Of a stretch of 7,076 bases of DNA, positions 6,302-7,076 are shown piece after piece. Position numbers and translations under genes: made by a program. The first letter of the stretch is position 1. Each line of letters opens with the position of its first letter. Origin of the DNA: Bryobacterales bacterium (GTDB lineage: Bacteria; Acidobacteriota; Terriglobia; Bryobacterales; Bryobacteraceae); the NCBI GenBank assembly GCA_003132905.1, contig PKZC01000447.1, positions 1-7,076 on the forward strand, given 5' to 3'. The notes under the pieces are model-generated. The model saw only the letters and a program-made list of their open reading frames with translations, made no database searches and had not been told where the DNA came from.

Positions 6302-6339
6302 TCGAACGAGAAGCAAAAAGGCCGCGTAGGAGAAGACTC

Positions 6340-7076
6340 ATGCATAAGACTATCGTTGCTGCAGCCGCAGCGCTGCTCACACTTGCCAGCGTGTGCCTGG
6401 CGCAACCGCCCGGCATCACTCGCGAAATGATCGAGCGGTCGTTGCCTCTCGAAGGCGCGCCGCTGGCCGAGCCTGGACCGTACAAGGTCGCGTCCGAAGG
6501 CGCCTTCGGATCGCCCGGGCATCTCGTTTTTCGCCCGGCGACGCTGGACGCGTTTCCAAAGAAGGACACGTTGCCCGTGATGGTGTGGGGCAACGGCGGA
6601 TGTGCGATCGACAGCACGCGCTACTCGGGCTTTCTAAGCACGATCGCCTCGCACGGCTTCCTGGTGCTGGGCACGGTCCCTCAGGAAGGCGAAGCGCGAC
6701 GACAGGCAAACGCCGATGACTTGCGTGGCGCGATCGACTGGGCGGCGAAAGAAAACGCACGAGCCGGCTCTCCGCTCGAAGGCAAGATCGCCTTAGACAA
6801 AGTCGCGGTCATGGGTCAGTCGTGCGGAGGGTTTCTGTCGATCGCGCTCGGCGCCGATCCGCGCGTCAAGACGATCGGCGTGTTCAATTCAGGCGTGCAG
6901 AAAGCGCCCTCGCCGTTTCCTACCTCGGACGATCTGCCCAAATTGCACGGGCCTGTGCTGCTCATCAATGGCAGCGACCCCGACTTCATGATGGCGACGT
7001 CGGCGGCGACATTCGACATGATCAACAACCTGCCGGCGTTCTACGGCGCCCGGCACAACGCCGGCCACACCGCGAC
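6340..7076 (+). CDS. Exported alpha/beta hydrolase, incomplete at window end
   Basis: An ATG at 6340 with AGGAGA six bases upstream (6328-6333) opens a frame that stays open to the window edge (245 complete codons, no stop). Residues 1-21 are a signal peptide (MHKTIVAAAAALL to VCLAQ). The mature part has an alpha/beta-hydrolase layout: LPVMVWGNGGC as the strand and oxyanion-hole region, a helix after it (FLSTIASHGFLVLGT), a nucleophile elbow VMGQSCGGF with S161, LLINGSDPDF with D213 or D215 as the acid, and HNAGHTA with H243 (or H239) as the base. The order Ser, Asp, His is intact, so the enzyme is probably active, and only the last residues are missing. Relatives include esterases, dienelactone-hydrolase-like and cutinase-like secreted enzymes; the substrate cannot be told. 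Its start is 38 bp after the dehydrogenase stop, suggesting a two-gene unit that may continue beyond the window. Confidence 0.85.
   Translation, partial: MHKTIVAAAAALLTLASVCLAQPPGITREMIERSLPLEGAPLAEPGPYKVASEGAFGSPGHLVFRPATLDAFPKKDTLPVMVWGNGGCAIDSTRYSGFLSTIASHGFLVLGTVPQEGEARRQANADDLRGAIDWAAKENARAGSPLEGKIALDKVAVMGQSCGGFLSIALGADPRVKTIGVFNSGVQKAPSPFPTSDDLPKLHGPVLLINGSDPDFMMATSAATFDMINNLPAFYGARHNAGHTA

Noticed and set aside
5564..6316. Minus-strand ORF of 250 codons
   Set aside because: It is the antisense shadow of the sugar dehydrogenase gene, favoured by high GC; its translation is rich in Arg, His and Ala without motifs.
1..7076. CRISPR array, insertion sequence, tRNA or phage module
   Set aside because: No regularly spaced repeats, transposase motifs, tRNA-like cloverleaf or phage proteins were seen on reading both strands.

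Overview
The window is a GC-rich bacterial chromosomal segment that most resembles an Acidobacteriota genome of the Solibacter/Bryobacter type. The main pointers are a receptor with the acidobacterial layout of a carboxypeptidase-regulatory-like domain followed by a TonB plug (LPLNGRDF) and a barrel ending in LKLIF, several Sec-exported proteins whose signal peptides end in AQ, and an Asd-like sugar dehydrogenase of the EHGPRGGDELN type. The taxonomic placement is inferred from protein style. There is no rRNA, tRNA or marker gene.

Layout. (1) 18-1856, plus strand: an exported protein with a seven-bladed YVTN/Vgb-like beta-propeller, a middle segment holding a calcium-loop-like motif, and a C-terminal domain that looks like a GNAT acetyltransferase relative. 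(2) 1857-1889: a perfect 13-bp inverted repeat just after its stop codon, between two convergent genes. (3) 1907-2980, minus strand: an internally shortened TonB-dependent receptor that keeps the N-terminal third of its family's layout and the last barrel strands but lacks most of the plug and barrel. (4) 3039-3882, minus strand: a VapBC-type toxin-antitoxin pair with overlapping reading frames, preceded by 9-bp direct repeats 22 bp apart that overlap an extended -10-like element. (5) 4002-4916, plus strand: a small exported protein with an NTF2-like N-terminal part and a DOMON/CBM9-like C-terminal part. (6) 5042-6301 and 6340-window end, plus strand: an exported PQQ-type sugar dehydrogenase-like propeller and an exported alpha/beta hydrolase 38 bp apart, probably one transcription unit. 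The hydrolase runs off the right edge.

How it fits together. Apart from the toxin-antitoxin pair, every gene encodes a protein with an export signal, which suits a cell-envelope and polymer-scavenging lifestyle. The dehydrogenase and hydrolase pair is the only convincing operon of metabolic type. The VapBC module beside a gutted receptor gene suggests a locally rearranged, accessory stretch. I did not find a clear new multi-gene system. The most unusual objects are the exported propeller-GNAT fusion and the in-frame deleted receptor. No CRISPR array, insertion sequence, tRNA or phage gene could be supported.
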